A DNA stretch of 64,000 nt from Psococerastis gibbosa (Eukaryota > Arthropoda > Insecta > Psocodea > Psocidae): NCBI GenBank assembly GCA_963971405.1, contig OZ020492.1:7130001-7194000 (forward strand), given 5' to 3'. Positions 42,558-54,008 of this stretch are shown here, piece by piece (within the stretch, counting starts at the first letter, position 1; every line of letters starts with the position of its first letter). The translations under genes and the position numbers were made by a program. Below the pieces are notes generated by a model that saw nothing but the letters and a program-made list of their open reading frames with translations, did not search any database and had not been told where the DNA came from.

Positions 42558-43178
42558 AATAAATAAATAAATAAATAAACAATTAAATAAGTATTATAAT
42601 AAACGGAAACACTCCAATTTTGACAAAGTTGTTACTAGTGGAATAATAACAGTACATATGGTATTACTAGTATAACGCATGTTGTAAGGCTACCCTCCTA
42701 ATAAATAATAATAATAATAATTCTAACATCAGCAAGTATTGCTCGAACTGGCCCTTAAAATGCAAATAATAATCAACGCAACACAGATTATTGCCCATGT
42801 CTAAATTTTCCATAACAGGATATTAATAAGTACCCATCGAAATATTAGTAATTAGGCAGAATTCAAGAGTTGTGGTACAAGAGACTATGAGAAAAAAGTT
42901 TCCGGGCCAGTAATTTCATACGGATATGCGATACATTTAGATTTACGCCCAAATATGATTACTAAGTCCATGTGACGGTTTACTGAAGCCGGTCTTAAAG
43001 TATGCGCAGCGGAAACTATTATTTTTAAACCTGCTATTTTCGAGGTTCACTATTTGGCGTGCGAAATTCGACTTAGATATTCCCAAACGGTCGCCACCTG
43101 TCACCAATGACTTTTAAGAAAATATTATCCATAGACGGTAACTGAGAAGTCCTTAACGTCAAATTGTCAAAAGTCAAA
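42558..43178. other. No gene seen
   Basis: (AAAT)n and (AAT)n microsatellites at 42558-42580 and 42706-42722. Otherwise unremarkable. Confidence 0.45.
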
Positions 43179-43245
43179 TGAAGAAACAGTAGTATCCGGG
43201 CTGATGGGCCGTGGTCGATCTGAATCGGATTCTACTGTTTCTTCA
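43179..43245. mobile_element. Foldback element X, copy 3 (67 bp)
   Basis: TGAAGAAACAGTAGTATCCGG at left is the inverse of 'cggattctactgtttcttca' at right. Between them lies 'gctgatgggccgtggtcga', as in the other copies. This is the shortest member. Confidence 0.65.
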
Positions 43246-44929
43246 TTGTCCATAGAAATTTCTCACCCTTATAATAATATAAATATAATTGTATACTTTG
43301 CACTAAATTTCAAGAATTTCATAGACGAAGACATGGGTATAATTTAAATTGAGATAAGCCCTCAACATCTGCCCAAAAAGTTGTTTTAAGCCCGCCCATA
43401 CAATTTAAATGGGGTGTTCAGGCACCTCATCAAGCGTGACGCGCCACAGGGTGCCGTCACGATCCAGTCCAACTTAATACCCTGCTAAAATCTGTGTGTG
43501 GTGCGCCTATAGAAGTTTCACTTTTAAAAAAAATTACTTACGGCAGTCGACACCCATTTTAGAGGGTTCAGCTTTTGGACTCATGTTGTGGTTATTTCTG
43601 CTACACCGAAGTGGCTCTGTAAAAAAAAAAAATATATAATATTGAATCGTCCACGGTTATCAATGATTTCCATAACAACATAGTAAATGTTTGACTTCTT
43701 ATGCAAAAGTGAAAAAAAAATGTATACATATAATCAAAACAGCTAAACCTCTAAATAACCAAAAATAATGTTAAACGAAAAAAAAAAATGGAAGTAACTC
43801 CTACTACCTACTATCTTCATGTTCCTATCAGGTTTATTTTCAACACTAAAGCTCAAAATGACACCGACATAGGCCCATCGATTGAGAACTGTACTACCAA
43901 ATGGAAGGTCGAAGTCTGAGACTCGACATAAAAGGAGAAATAACGGTAAACGTAGGGGGAAAAGGCGGCTACAGCCTACAGGGTGTGGTACTGGCAAAAA
44001 CATCCCAAACATTGCAGTGAGCAAGAAAGAAAATCCCGTCTGTATACTTCAGTTATAAAAATATAGGGCCGAGGATGATCCACAACACCATTAAAAAAAC
44101 AATCCAAAATAGAAAGAAGGCTACAAGTATCGGCTTTTGTTTTAAACTAAATGAGATGTAAAAGAGACCGACACAGCACCTCATGTGAATCCTTTCTACT
44201 TTATAAATAACTTGCAATATGTACATGAAAAATTGTCTGTTTCAATATGACACTGCATGAATTATTCATAAAAAGACCTACATCAAATCGTGACAGGCTA
44301 AATACGTGCAAACCCTCTCGAAAATTCATCAAACAGCAGCAAAAATATGAAAGAAAGTATAAAAAGGCTTCGACCCCCATTGAAAAAAATCTACAAAAAT
44401 AAAAGGGTAAAAAGTATTAATAATTAACGCAGTGAAAGATAGTGCAAAGAAGACTTAGTGACAAATGTACACACACGGACAAAAGGGCACGAGCCTTGTC
44501 AAGAGGGATTATTGTTCGAGGAGAAATTTTTCGAAAAAAAAGGTAAGGAAACAACGTCAAAGGTGATTCACCCCCCCCCCCCCATAGCCGGACTTGAAAA
44601 TTCCTGAATTTAAAACTCTGATGCTTTTAACAGATTGATTGCTTAGTTATATACGGGGATGTCTCTAAAAAGGTTCCCTTATTGGTAGCTTACTGTTTTG
44701 ACTTACCCTTTCATCGGGTCTAACCTCTGACGAGCTGGAAATCCAAAGGATATGAAGGGTTTCAGCCCATTCATCCTGTCTTATGTGGATGAATGCCAGG
44801 TGAATAATATAGGCGGGGGGGGGGGGGGTCATTTGTACTGGCGAGTTTCATAAGAAGACATCTTATTTCCGGTATCCGTCTGTCATTTTCGTAACCGAGC
44901 TTGGTGAAATCACGATCACGCATTTGATG
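43246..44929. other. No gene seen
   Basis: C run at 44571-44583 and G run at 44815-44828. A 93-codon minus-strand frame (43743-44024) has no recognisable domain. Confidence 0.45.
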
Positions 44930-45055
44930 TTGCGTCGATTTTAAGCATACATCAGCTTGTTCATTGTCGCATGTAGCCGGTGTGGGTTGACATTGAGGAC
45001 GTGCACCTGTTTGCCATGTCCATTAGAAATAATGTCCAAAAATCAATGGGTTGTT
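44930..45055 (+). repeat. Repeat S copy
   Basis: 'agcttgttcattgtcgcatg', 'tagccggtgtgggttgacat', 'cctgtttgccatgtcc', 'aatcaatgggttgttggcag'. Diverged from the 47.25-kb copy. Confidence 0.55.
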
Positions 45056-45124
45056 GGCAGGGCAAGCTTCAATGAGTGACAAGTTGACCCATGTCTCTGA
45101 GCAACCCTTTCAAAGATTTTCAAT

Positions 45125-45318
45125 TAAAAAGAAGCGGTTGTTCAACATCTTTAGTGGAATTGTGAAGACTCCTATCTCGGAGGCTCAGCAGCAACCGTTG
45201 ACGTTTGTTAGAAGTCTACGCAGTTCCACTGAGGATGTCAACCGCAGGTGTTGACGAAACGTATGAAAGTGGGCTTTCAGAACGACCACGGCCTATCATC
45301 CCAGATTCAACTGCAAAA
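45125..45318. mobile_element. Foldback element X, copy 4, longer variant
   Basis: The right half matches 9150-9290 ('gtctacgcagttccactgag', 'ttgacgaaacgta', 'gaacgaccacggcctatcat'). The left half contains the inverted partner 'gcggttgttcaacatc' and 'gtgaagactcctatctcgga'. The right end 'gattcaactgc' is diverged. CTGAGGA at 45229-45235 and GAAAC at 45256-45260 enclose a perfect 6-bp stem GTCAAC/GTTGAC. Confidence 0.55.
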
Positions 45319-47020
45319 TGGCTGTATGATTAGGGCGAATGATTCGGCTAGTAAAGATAAATATGTTACGCTTCAAAGCTTCCCATATCGAAGGGTCAAA
45401 AGCGTCGAAGAAGGGAAAAATTAAATGAATAAGAAATTAAGTATTTTTTCCTATTTTATTTTCTTAACTGATAGATTACGATTTCTTTAGGAAATAATGT
45501 TGGCTTTCAAAAGTTTGTGGTCATTAAGTAAAAAGTTGTAGAATAATTGGAAAGTTCGAATAACCAAAATTAGAAAGATGAATCAGGACAACTCTGTTCA
45601 TTAAGCACTCAAATATTTTCAGTTGAACAGTTAATGATGCAAAAGAGTTTATGGAAATGTATACAAAAGAACAAATTTCTAGCTCTGAGTTCGCGAGGTA
45701 GAAATTTTACATCAATAAGAAAATAGCAATTCCCAGAAGATCTCTGAAACATATTTTTCAGTAGATTTAAGTGTTGAAGATAAAACAGTTTTCTTACGAT
45801 TTTCTAATTGGGGGGCGGAGAAATTTTCGCTAATTGTATAACTACCCTTCCTTATACTATAGGGAATTCTCTGATTTATACTCTCCCCCCCCCTTCCAAA
45901 GATTTGTCTTATAATTTATCGGAAAGTAATTACCTTTTCCAAATATTATAATCCATTTTTCACAACTGAAAAATTAATTTTCGGAACCAGAGCTGAAAAT
46001 TTTGGATTTGCGACAGGTTTAGAGACTTTTGCCTACTGGAAAAGTTTTCTAATCTTAGTATAATATTTGTTATTTCACGTATTGGTCACAGTTCAATTCA
46101 CAAGAATTAGAATTAAATTAAACACGTACGTAGACGGTACCTGGGCAACTCGTTGTTTTGTAGCAGTTTGCCGAAGGACAATAGTGCACACCACACCAAC
46201 CCCCATTCTAAACCACAGTATTGCAGTACACATAAACATACAACACGTAAGCCCCAAAGGGCGTAGCGTTATGATTAATAAAAAAAAAAAAAAAAAATGA
46301 ACGCGACATCAGCGTCATGAGCAAAAATGAATGAATGAATGAATTAATATTATATATAATATCACGTCATAACATACAGATGAACTAGCATTAAGTACCC
46401 CTCTGGGCTTTTTCTTGTTGAATAGTCGAATAAAAAGAATGCATAGCATACATAATTATAGCCTTAGAAACGGTACTCTGAACTCGTAACTAATTACACG
46501 TAACATTAATCAATATTCTTTACTAAGTTAGTTCAATTCAGAAATAAGTACAATATAATAATAGTAATAAATAGACGGCTTATAGGAAGAAAAATATTTT
46601 TTAAACCCAAGCTAAAAGAAACTTGGAAAGATGAGAATGCGAAATAAATCAATAATGCTATTATTTTCAAAAACAAAAAAGTTGCATTAATTTTACTTTT
46701 AAAGTAACATTTTCCCATTTCTTTTTTAAGTCACGGTGAATGATTTTCAATTGAGAAGCTTCGAAAAAAGTTGCGAGATGCCTTTACTTCTTTTTTAATA
46801 TATTTTCTTGTAAACTAACGCAATATAATACGTTACTGCAACGCTGATCTTGTTCTACTTCAGCTCCCAGTGATTGAGAGTTTTCAAATTTCTTTTTAGA
46901 CAGAATACATTACGTTACATAATAGCTATGGGGCCTTTACCGTTTACGTTTTTATGCAAATTTTCAATGTGGTATGATTAAAAATTAAAATATTATTTTT
47001 TTCTATTTTAAAAAAGACTA
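45319..47020. other. No gene seen; possible poly(A)-tailed retro-insert ending at 46297
   Basis: At about 46075-46297 a less AT-rich segment ends with 'gcgttatgattaat' and a run of about 18 A, as if a processed transcript or LINE 3' end had inserted. Its 5' limit and target duplication are not clear. The 77-codon frame inside runs into the A run and has no recognisable domain. Confidence 0.4.
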
Positions 47021-47170
47021 TTCGCATACAAACAATTCAATGAGTGTATCCGAACAACCTCTCCACTCGCCTCTGTAGGTAATACCTGTGTTGAGCTGCG
47101 ACAGGCCACCGATCGCATGATGTGTTGAGACTCGCACAAGTACGAACAAGCTACCACTATGCCAAGTCCT
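47021..47170. mobile_element. SINE3/foldback copy
   Basis: 'catacaaacaattcaatgag', 'cctctccactcgcctctgta', 'gcgacaggccaccgatcgca' and 'cgcacaagtacgaacaagct'. It matches the 28.6-kb copy more closely than the 4.1-kb copy. Confidence 0.6.
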
Positions 47171-47249
47171 TAAATGCTGTATTTTTTATAACTTTGAAAA
47201 ATTTAAAATTATATAATGAATTGAAAAATTATTGATTGATTCGTATCTG

Positions 47250-47452
47250 TACTTGGTAAAGTCATGCTTTCTACTGTTTCATTGCGTCAATGGTAAGCAT
47301 GTCTCAGCTTGTCCATTATCACGTGTAGCCGGTGTAGGTTGACATCGAGAACGTATACCAGTTTGCCAATGGCCAAAAATTCATACGGAAACAATACAAA
47401 TAATGTCAAAAATCCACGAGGTCGTTGGCATTGGACAAAGGATCTATGGGCC
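47250..47452 (+). repeat. Repeat S, long copy
   Basis: 'ctgtacttggtaaagtcatg', 'gcgtcaatggtaagcatgtc', 'tagccggtgtaggttgacat', 'gccaatggccaaaaattcat' and 'cacgaggtcgttggcat'. It is the inverse of 13543-13840 over nearly the whole length. Confidence 0.6.
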
Positions 47453-47554
47453 ACAATAATTAGGTAGATAAAAAGTCCTTAAAAATAAATTACGATAATA
47501 GAAATAACACTTTTGATTTGTGTTTTATAAAGTTATTGTTAAGTAGTTGTAGTG

Positions 47555-47645
47555 CTGTGAGACCGGAATAGTCCTTTTCGTAGTGAGCTGGACTTAAAAA
47601 CGGACGGTCCAGGTTCAAACTCGACATAAGCATAAAATATTTTCC
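47555..47645 (+). mobile_element. Pseudo-tRNA-like SINE head
   Basis: A B-box-like GGTTCAAACTC about 40 bp downstream of 'cgtagtgagctgga' (A-box-like). The stems do not close, so it is not a tRNA gene. Short similar pieces follow the elements at 57.3 and 56.3 kb. Confidence 0.35.
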
Positions 47646-47675
47646 ACCTGCCCTGGTGTCACCCTACCCTAATAG

Positions 47676-47880
47676 GTAATAAATAAATATTGACTTTTTG
47701 TTTTATTACTAAGCCAACTTAGCGGAGTTATGGCTATAAAGCCCTCTCTTACACTCATCTAAGAAATCCCGGGACCGCCTGCTTTATATGCCCTCCGAAA
47801 AGGCCAGAAAATATAGCAAGTGTGAGACTCAAACCAATAACCTTTCGGGTGAAGTCTTTACCACTACTCTACAGGTCCTG
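47676..47880 (-). mobile_element. SINE1, full-length copy
   Basis: All modules are present on the minus strand: A-box region 'tagagtagtggtaa', tRNA-Glu-like 'cacccgaaaggttattggtt', body, 'ggttggcttagtaataaaac' end and an ATTT-type tail. It abuts a repeat T fragment at 47885. Confidence 0.78.
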
Positions 47881-47884
47881 ACTG

Positions 47885-48005
47885 AAATAGGTACCTTAAC
47901 ATCATCTGTGGGAAAACGCGGCTGCCGGTCATGTTACTGACTACAACATCCCCAATAGTGCAGTGGTCAATTGAGAAGAGCCTCTAACAGCCCTCAGGCC
48001 AAGAC
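47885..48005. repeat. Repeat T copy
   Basis: 'gggaaaacgcggctgccggt', 'ctacaacatccccaatagtg' and 'ggtcaattgagaagagcctc', seen in diverged form at 11.75, 53.04 and 56.15 kb. Confidence 0.5.
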
Positions 48006-48989
48006 CCTCATTTGTTTGTCTTGTCACTTATACAATATGACCTTCGAGAACTCACATCTTGACATTCTCAAGCATACCACCTTATCTACGTATGGTAGGT
48101 CCACAAAATATGGAAAACCAATAAAAAATGATAACGTAATAAAACAATAGGTAGCAGTGTATTAGAAAGTGGGTTTCGAAAAATTATGAAGCTTGCTTGA
48201 CCCTTGCAGCAATAAGCAAAAGGTTACGCAGCCCAACAGCCCCAATAAATCATCAAATGGGACCTGTGCTCCGCTCAAAAAAGAGGGGGGGGGGGTTGGA
48301 TATGGTCAATAAAGGCAAAGCTATACGAAAGGATATCACAACATGTAATGAATCGTACAAGGTAGCACACCTCCCTTAACACTGGTTAAACACCAACAGG
48401 GGTGGCGGCTGAAAAAAAAAAACTTTTTTTAAATTTGCCTCGGCCGGCCGAGGATCCTTTCCACAGTGTTTTACTGAACAAGGGCCTATTGACCAGGGGG
48501 TCTCGATATCCCCCCAATCGTTTTGCTTCTGGATGGCAACAGGTGGAGGGGGCGACAGATTCAATATAGCAAGCTATCAATGGGCTTCCGATGGGTGGTT
48601 TGCCCCGTTCCCACGACCCTTAGCCTCTTTTTAAATTCTTTTTCTAACCCGGAAAATCTTATAGACCTTTTTTTTATTTGCTGCGTATTTCTTCGGTTTC
48701 TGTGTTTCCTTATTGCTTACCCTTGTTTCTTTTTAGAAATTTCTCTTTCACTTTCTCGTTGTTATGCTGATTGCAAATAAAGCAGCTCCATAGTTTGAAG
48801 TCCTGTTTGTTCTGGTTAAACATAACAAACCTAAAAGAGGCAGCGGTTATTTTTTTTATAAACCACCCGTAAATAAACCATGTAGCTGTTATTTCCTATT
48901 AATCTTATTATTTATTATGCTCCTTGCCTGATTACTGGGTGAGGAAAAGAGACAGACAGAGGTTTTTTTTTTCTTCAAGTTTTCTTCTT
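48006..48989. other. No gene seen
   Basis: G run at 48284-48296. Frames of 85 codons or fewer without a recognisable domain. Confidence 0.45.
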
Positions 48990-49146
48990 GTAGTGGCCCA
49001 ATGAACCTTGCCAACGACCCCATCCATTTTCGGACATCATTCGTATTGTTTCCGATGGATTTTCCAGTCCTTGACAAACTGGTTCACTCATCTATGTCAA
49101 CCCACACCGGTTAAAAGAGTTAATGGCCATATACTTCTTACCAATG
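48990..49146 (-). repeat. Repeat S copy, diverged
   Basis: 'ttgccaacgaccccatccat', 'ccttgacaaactggttcact' and 'tatgtcaacccacaccggtt'. Confidence 0.55.
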
Positions 49147-49775
49147 GCATTATAACAGGTGTTAGCTCAACTTAGCAAGCGAACCTACAATACCGTTTGG
49201 TATTAGCTTATTCTTGGGGGGTTAAAAATATAAACAAAACAATTTGAATAGCACTTTCCACTGCAAAATTATCTTGTTCGCATTTTTAACCTAAGGTTAG
49301 GATTAAAAATAAGCGCCATAGTAGGCCGGCAGGTACGGTCTATTATAGCCCAAAGCTTGCGAACCTCTAGTCTTCTAGGCAAAAAAGATGTTTTTAAGTC
49401 GACAATTAAATAAATCTTACCTCTCGAACTTGCCAAATAAGCATTTACCGCCTAAAAGAATACTTCCGAGTTAGGCAGTATTGCTGAAGCGGATTTTAAA
49501 GATGTAACAAAATATTTTTAAGGATTCAGATAACTAATTAACTTAGCCAGTCACTCCAGTGTATTTTATGCAGAACCACCAGGGTCAAATACAGGGACAA
49601 GACTTAAGGTTTTAAGAGAGTGCTCCAAGAAAAGCAACTAATCGTTTAACACAGATGCCACCAGCAAAGCATAGCAAAATCAGAGATTTAATTGACTTCC
49701 AGGACGCCTACCAGTTTCCTAACTGCCCAAAATCAGACGAAAAAATTAGCAATAACGTCCAATAAATAATTAAAA
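49147..49775. other. No gene seen; short MITE at about 49215-49305
   Basis: The segment with inverted ends ('ttaaaaatataaac' and 'gcatttttaacctaagg') resembles the insert at 30588-30672. The rest is not recognised. Confidence 0.4.
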
Positions 49776-49786
49776 AAAAAAAAAAT
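49776..49786 (-). terminator. Pol III oligo-T terminator of the tRNA-Arg gene
   Basis: Immediately 3' of the tRNA on the minus strand comes AT and then an uninterrupted T run of more than eight residues, which is the standard Pol III stop. Confidence 0.75.
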
Positions 49787-49859
49787 CATCCCTTGTGGGG
49801 GTCGAACCCACGACCTTTGGCTTAGGAAACCAACGCGCTTTCCTCTGCGCCAAAGGGAT
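49787..49859 (-). tRNA. tRNA-Arg, anticodon CCT
   Basis: Read on the minus strand this 73-nt segment folds into a complete cloverleaf. The acceptor stem is ATCCCTT/AAGGGAT with discriminator G. Bases 8-9 are TG. The D stem is GCGC/GCGC around the loop AGAGGAAA, which holds G18G19. The anticodon stem is TTGGT/GCCAA with loop TTCCTAA, giving anticodon CCT, which reads AGG (Arg). The variable loop is AGGTC, and the T stem GTGGG/CCCAC encloses TTCGACC. The A box (TGGCGCAGAGG) and B box (GGTTCGACC) act as the internal Pol III promoter, and a T run follows the 3' end on the same strand as terminator. There is no intron. An A at position 20 of the D loop fits a known arginine identity element. Unlike the tRNA-like SINE heads elsewhere in the window, every stem is intact, so I judge it a real gene. 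Confidence 0.88.
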
Positions 49860-50180
49860 GGTTAGTATGAAAGGAACAATAGAGCGTATTGAATCCAGCT
49901 CAATGGGTGTGGGCGTTGATTGCCTGATTGGCTCATTTGAAACGGACGAGATGACGTGGACCAATCACAGGGTGACAGCTAGACGGCAGCCCAGGACGGT
50001 CACGTGACCAAGCTGACATCAGCGCCGCGGTGAAGGTTTACAAGTACTGCGTGGCAAATTAGTCCAAAATTTAGGAAGTTATTCTACTTACTTACTATTA
50101 CTTGGAAGAAGGGTCGGCGGCATGATAGCGGCGTTTCCAGAAAACTCAGTTTAAAGCGTCTTCTCTGTTTAGGGCGGGAG
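49860..50180. promoter_or_regulatory. Promoter-like CpG-containing region beside the tRNA
   Basis: This stretch is richer in GC and CpG than its surroundings and does not match any repeat family found here. It carries ATTGG and CCAAT motifs (around 49925 and 49960), a CRE-like TGACGTGG, an E-box CACGTG within TCACGTGACC near 50000, and GCGCCGCGG near 50020. Such clusters are typical of housekeeping promoters. It may instead only be upstream sequence of the tRNA. No convincing first exon follows on either strand. On the minus strand an AAGATGGCG start context near 50325 opens a frame of only 13 codons. Confidence 0.3.
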
Positions 50181-50596
50181 TTCAAGTTGAAGTGATTCTT
50201 ATATTTAGTTAATTGAAATTACTTCGTGATTATTTTAATTATATCTAAATTATTAAACTTACCATCAGTGTTTTAAAATTGTTAATTAAATGTCAAAAGA
50301 CAGTCAATAATTCCAGACGCCATCTTCTCGTTATTTTCAAAATAATAATAATAATAATAATGCAGTGAATTTCCCATAGTGCTAGAATTACTCGTAGTTT
50401 AAAATACAAAATTACAATTGAAAGGGTAAGAAATAAGCAACTTTTTCATTGTCTTTTAATTTATAATTTATAATCGATTGCATATTTTAGTATTTTAACG
50501 GATTTTAAACATTGCTATACAGTAATCAATACCTATATATTTTTTTAAAGACTTTTTATGGACCCAGGCCTACTTATAGTGGCCCATAGGCACCCA
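50181..50596. other. No gene seen; (AAT)n at 50340-50362
   Basis: AT-rich DNA with a microsatellite. On the minus strand a GAGAAGATGGCG context near 50325 begins a 13-codon frame only. Confidence 0.4.
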
Positions 50597-50758
50597 TTGT
50601 CCAACGACCCCATGGATTTGGGAAATTATTTGCATTATTTCTCGTTCTCGATGTCAACCTACACCGGCTTCAAGCGATAATGGACAAGCTGAGACAAGCT
50701 TACCATTGACACAATGAAATAGGTGAAGGCATGACTTAACCAAGTACAGATACGAGTC
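50597..50758 (-). repeat. Repeat S copy
   Basis: 'tccaacgaccccatggattt', 'cgatgtcaacctacaccggc', 'gacaagctgagacaagctta' and 'gacttaaccaagtacagata'. It shows the uninterrupted target site of the hAT MITE found at 13841. Confidence 0.62.
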
Positions 50759-52388
50759 ATTTTTTTATTATTATCATTATTATTATTATTTATAATAGCA
50801 CCACAACTGTTTGAAAAATAAATCTAGGGGAATTAACGTAGTTTCCCTCACCAAAGAAAATTGAGCTGAAGCACGAAAAAAAGGGAAGATTGCTGGTAAA
50901 TAACAAGGCAACAAACGAATGAATATCACAAAAGAACTGAAAATGGAGCATCAAAAAAGACCCCACGATCGATTTAAGAGGGAGAGAAAAAAAAAGTTGT
51001 GAACGATAAAAATTCTCATCTTATTGGGAACAGGGAGATTTGTCTGGTATACAATAAACGAAAAAAAGCTTTAGGATAGAAAAAGCGATAATACAACCAA
51101 GAATGAAAATCAATGGGCAAATGACAAAGAGAAGATAATGAAAATTTTAAAATTAATATAAAAAATAGAACGCAAAGGGATCCCGATCCCGATTTAATGA
51201 AATAATAAAACCCGGTTCACCCCCCCCCCCCCCTCCCCAAGCTCCAACCGCTCCGATAACGGCAAGCCCCTTCCATTTTATTTTATATGTTCAATATCCG
51301 ACTCCAAGTTCCACAAACGATGCCGATTTTCCTTTCACAAGGATTTAGCTACACAATACAACGTTATATATGAATCTTTAGTTATATAAATTAAAATTCA
51401 CTGTATTACGTATCTCTAGCGCGACTCACATAGTACAGGTTTGTTATGTTTCGGTCTTCACTCACGTGGTGCTATCGTGATGCGTCCAATACGTTTATTT
51501 CAAGGATAAAAAAGGCCAGATAGCAGGGGTTACCTACGTCAAGTGTGATACCGTAATAGGCCTACGTTTGATGGTTTGGAGCAAAAGGTACCAAATTTTG
51601 CTTGGCATGCAGTTGTCCGAAGAGGAATGAATATAAATTTGAATTTGTTTTGTTATAGTTCTACTTCTTCTTCTTCAGCCAACGCCGTCTTTGGCTGGTA
51701 GGCCATTGGACGCCATAGTAAAGCTGAGCCATTATTCCCTCCCTCCCTGTATTTCGGTTTTCTACCTCAATGCCATTGCAGCTCAATAGGTGATCGACGT
51801 TTCCTTCCCCTTGGAAACAAAGTGGTTATTGTTGGTAAGTGTTGATCTACAATAAACACATTAATATCGTAGTTAAATCAACAGTACCAATGCAGTAGAA
51901 ATTTAGGTATTTATAATTGCGAAATATCCACAGGTACCTGTTAGATTCATCAATATTGAAGATAGCACTATCGAACCTATCACGAACGCATAGCGTTCAG
52001 ATGGTTCACTTTGAAAGGTGTCTGCAATTCAGAGATTCGAACAAGAAGAAAGGTGTTCCACGAGCTAAGCAAATGGTTATCTAAGTGGATTACAAGGGTA
52101 ACCTTATTTCGCAGTGGCGGCCTCTGCCCAGCAAAATTTGGGAAAGTTTAGAGTGCATTCCGCAAATTTCTAGAAAGGAGAATGAATGGACTAGAAATAT
52201 ATGTGGGTGTTGGGAAAAGCTCACCAATACGGACACGTTTCTTATCATCACAAAATGAAAATATTATCACACCCAGATATACCTTTGTAGAATTCTGAGA
52301 GGAAAAAATTCCATGGCGCGACAACCCATCGAGAGTTACTGTCCGATGACTAAGGACTGACAGAGAATGCTCTTTCATGACAACTGCT
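50759..52388. other. No gene seen
   Basis: (ATT)n near 50763-50792, C runs at 51219-51234, (TTC)n near 51665. No domain in the short frames. Confidence 0.45.
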
Positions 52389-52607
52389 GTGTATCGAGTC
52401 CTGGTCACCTCCGATTTAATCGTGTGACTTTACCATGTTCTCCAAGTGGTTCGGAATCCACCATAATCAGGAGGTCCACTCCCCTTTTCCCGAGGTGAAA
52501 GAGAAAGCCCTTAGGGTGCCTCAAGTTAACCAGCAGACTCACTTCCCTCGCCCGGCTGACAGGGTTGCTTAAAGCAGAAACGATGAAAGCAGGCGTTAGA
52601 AACAACA
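52389..52607 (-). mobile_element. Repeat B copy
   Basis: 'tcgagtcctggtcacctccg', 'caagtggttcggaatccacc', 'agggtgcctcaagttaacca' and 'gcaggcgttagaaacaacat'. The distal third seen at 8379 is absent, and a short internal deletion removes part of 'ccctgttagtcaa'. Confidence 0.68.
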
Positions 52608-52841
52608 TGACAACTGCTGTATGAAAATTTGTGGTCAGCGACAGTCAGACTAACATTAGAAAGTCACGCACTTGTGATAACGAAATCTGAATACACTCAC
52701 TTCTACTTCCGTGGCTTCACGGTTTCTTTTTCGTGGCAAAAAAATAGGTTTAAATCTAGTAAAAGCTTACAAATTGCGACTTTATCCCCTTTAAATGTAA
52801 ACACTTTTATATTACATATATTTAAATTAAATTAATAACAA

Positions 52842-53029
52842 TATGACTTTTTTATATTGGTTCTAGTTAGGGCTATAAAGCCCACTCTTACACTCAACTA
52901 GGACCTCCCGGGACCGCCTGCTTCACATGTCCTCCAAAGCATGACCAGAAAATGTAGCAAGTGTGGGAATCAAACTAACAACCTATCGGATGAAAGTCGA
53001 AGTCCGTACCACTACTCTACATGTCCTGA
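52842..53029 (-). mobile_element. SINE1, full-length copy
   Basis: On the minus strand 'caggacatgtagagtagtgg', 'gactttcatccgataggttg', the B-box-like 'agtttgattccc', then the body and an AT-rich tail. The block 'gctaagccaacctagcgg' at the tail side is shortened. Confidence 0.75.
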
Positions 53030-53247
53030 CATTATTATGTATAATGCAGAAAAACGCGGTTGCTTTTCATGTTGACGACCCCAACACAAGTAGCAGCTAC
53101 CGTTAAATGAGAGTGGCTATAAATTTGTATGATTTTGGCGAAACCTGCCCCGAATCTGTTTTCCGAACGATTACGTATCTAGGTGAAATATATTTTTTAG
53201 CATCTACAAGCTCCGTAATTCGAATAAGCATGTGCTATTCAGCTTCA

Positions 53248-53366
53248 CCAATGTAAAGCAGGCGGTCCCGGGCCTTCTTAGTTGAGTGTAAGAGAGAGCT
53301 TTATAGCCCTAATTCCGCTTAGTAGTAGTACAAATAATTATTATTTATTTATTTATTTATTACTAA
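53248..53366 (+). mobile_element. SINE1, 3' portion
   Basis: 'aatgtaaagcaggcggtccc', 'gttgagtgtaagagagagct', 'cgcttagtagtagtac' and an ATTT tail. The head is missing. Confidence 0.72.
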
Positions 53367-54008
53367 TATGAAACAATTTTGGACGTTTACTACTTAATAC
53401 TGTTAACTCATTAAGAGTTGTCATAAAAAAATAACAATGACCTGCCCAACGAAAAAAATAATCCTAAAAAATTTCACGACAAGAACCTCTTTACCAAAGT
53501 TCAAAAAGCTAACGGTTAAAAATAGTTTAGACGCAAGGAAAAAGTAACTGCTCATATAAATCAGTGTGGGCCTAACCCGTTCCCGAGGAAAAGGGGTTTC
53601 CTAAAGGGGTGGTTCCCAGTCGAGATATTTATTGAGCCATTCGTCTGCAGGGGGGCAACGAAGGAACGGGGGGTAGGGGAGAGGAACTGTCGTTGGTTTT
53701 TTACGGAAGAATCCCCCCCTCCCATTTGGGCAATTCATTTTACGTAACAACATGCACAAGTGATAATCATCTATGGGGGTAGCTTTCTTCCTGCAAGAAA
53801 TTGTAAATTGACTGAAACGCTAGTGGCGAGTTTCTTTAAAAAATGTTTTTCATACAATTTGTAAAACTTACTTTCCTATATGTCCCTTTTGTGTCGCTAC
53901 GAGGATATGTATCAGTGTTATTGCGTTTTCAAATTTTGAGAAGAGTTGCATATCTTGGGAAATTTAAATGCTCTGTACCATATGGCGGAAGCCTCAAATA
54001 AAAATGGG
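53367..54008. other. No gene seen
   Basis: AT-rich, with G and C runs near 53670 and 53716. No recognised element. Confidence 0.45.
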
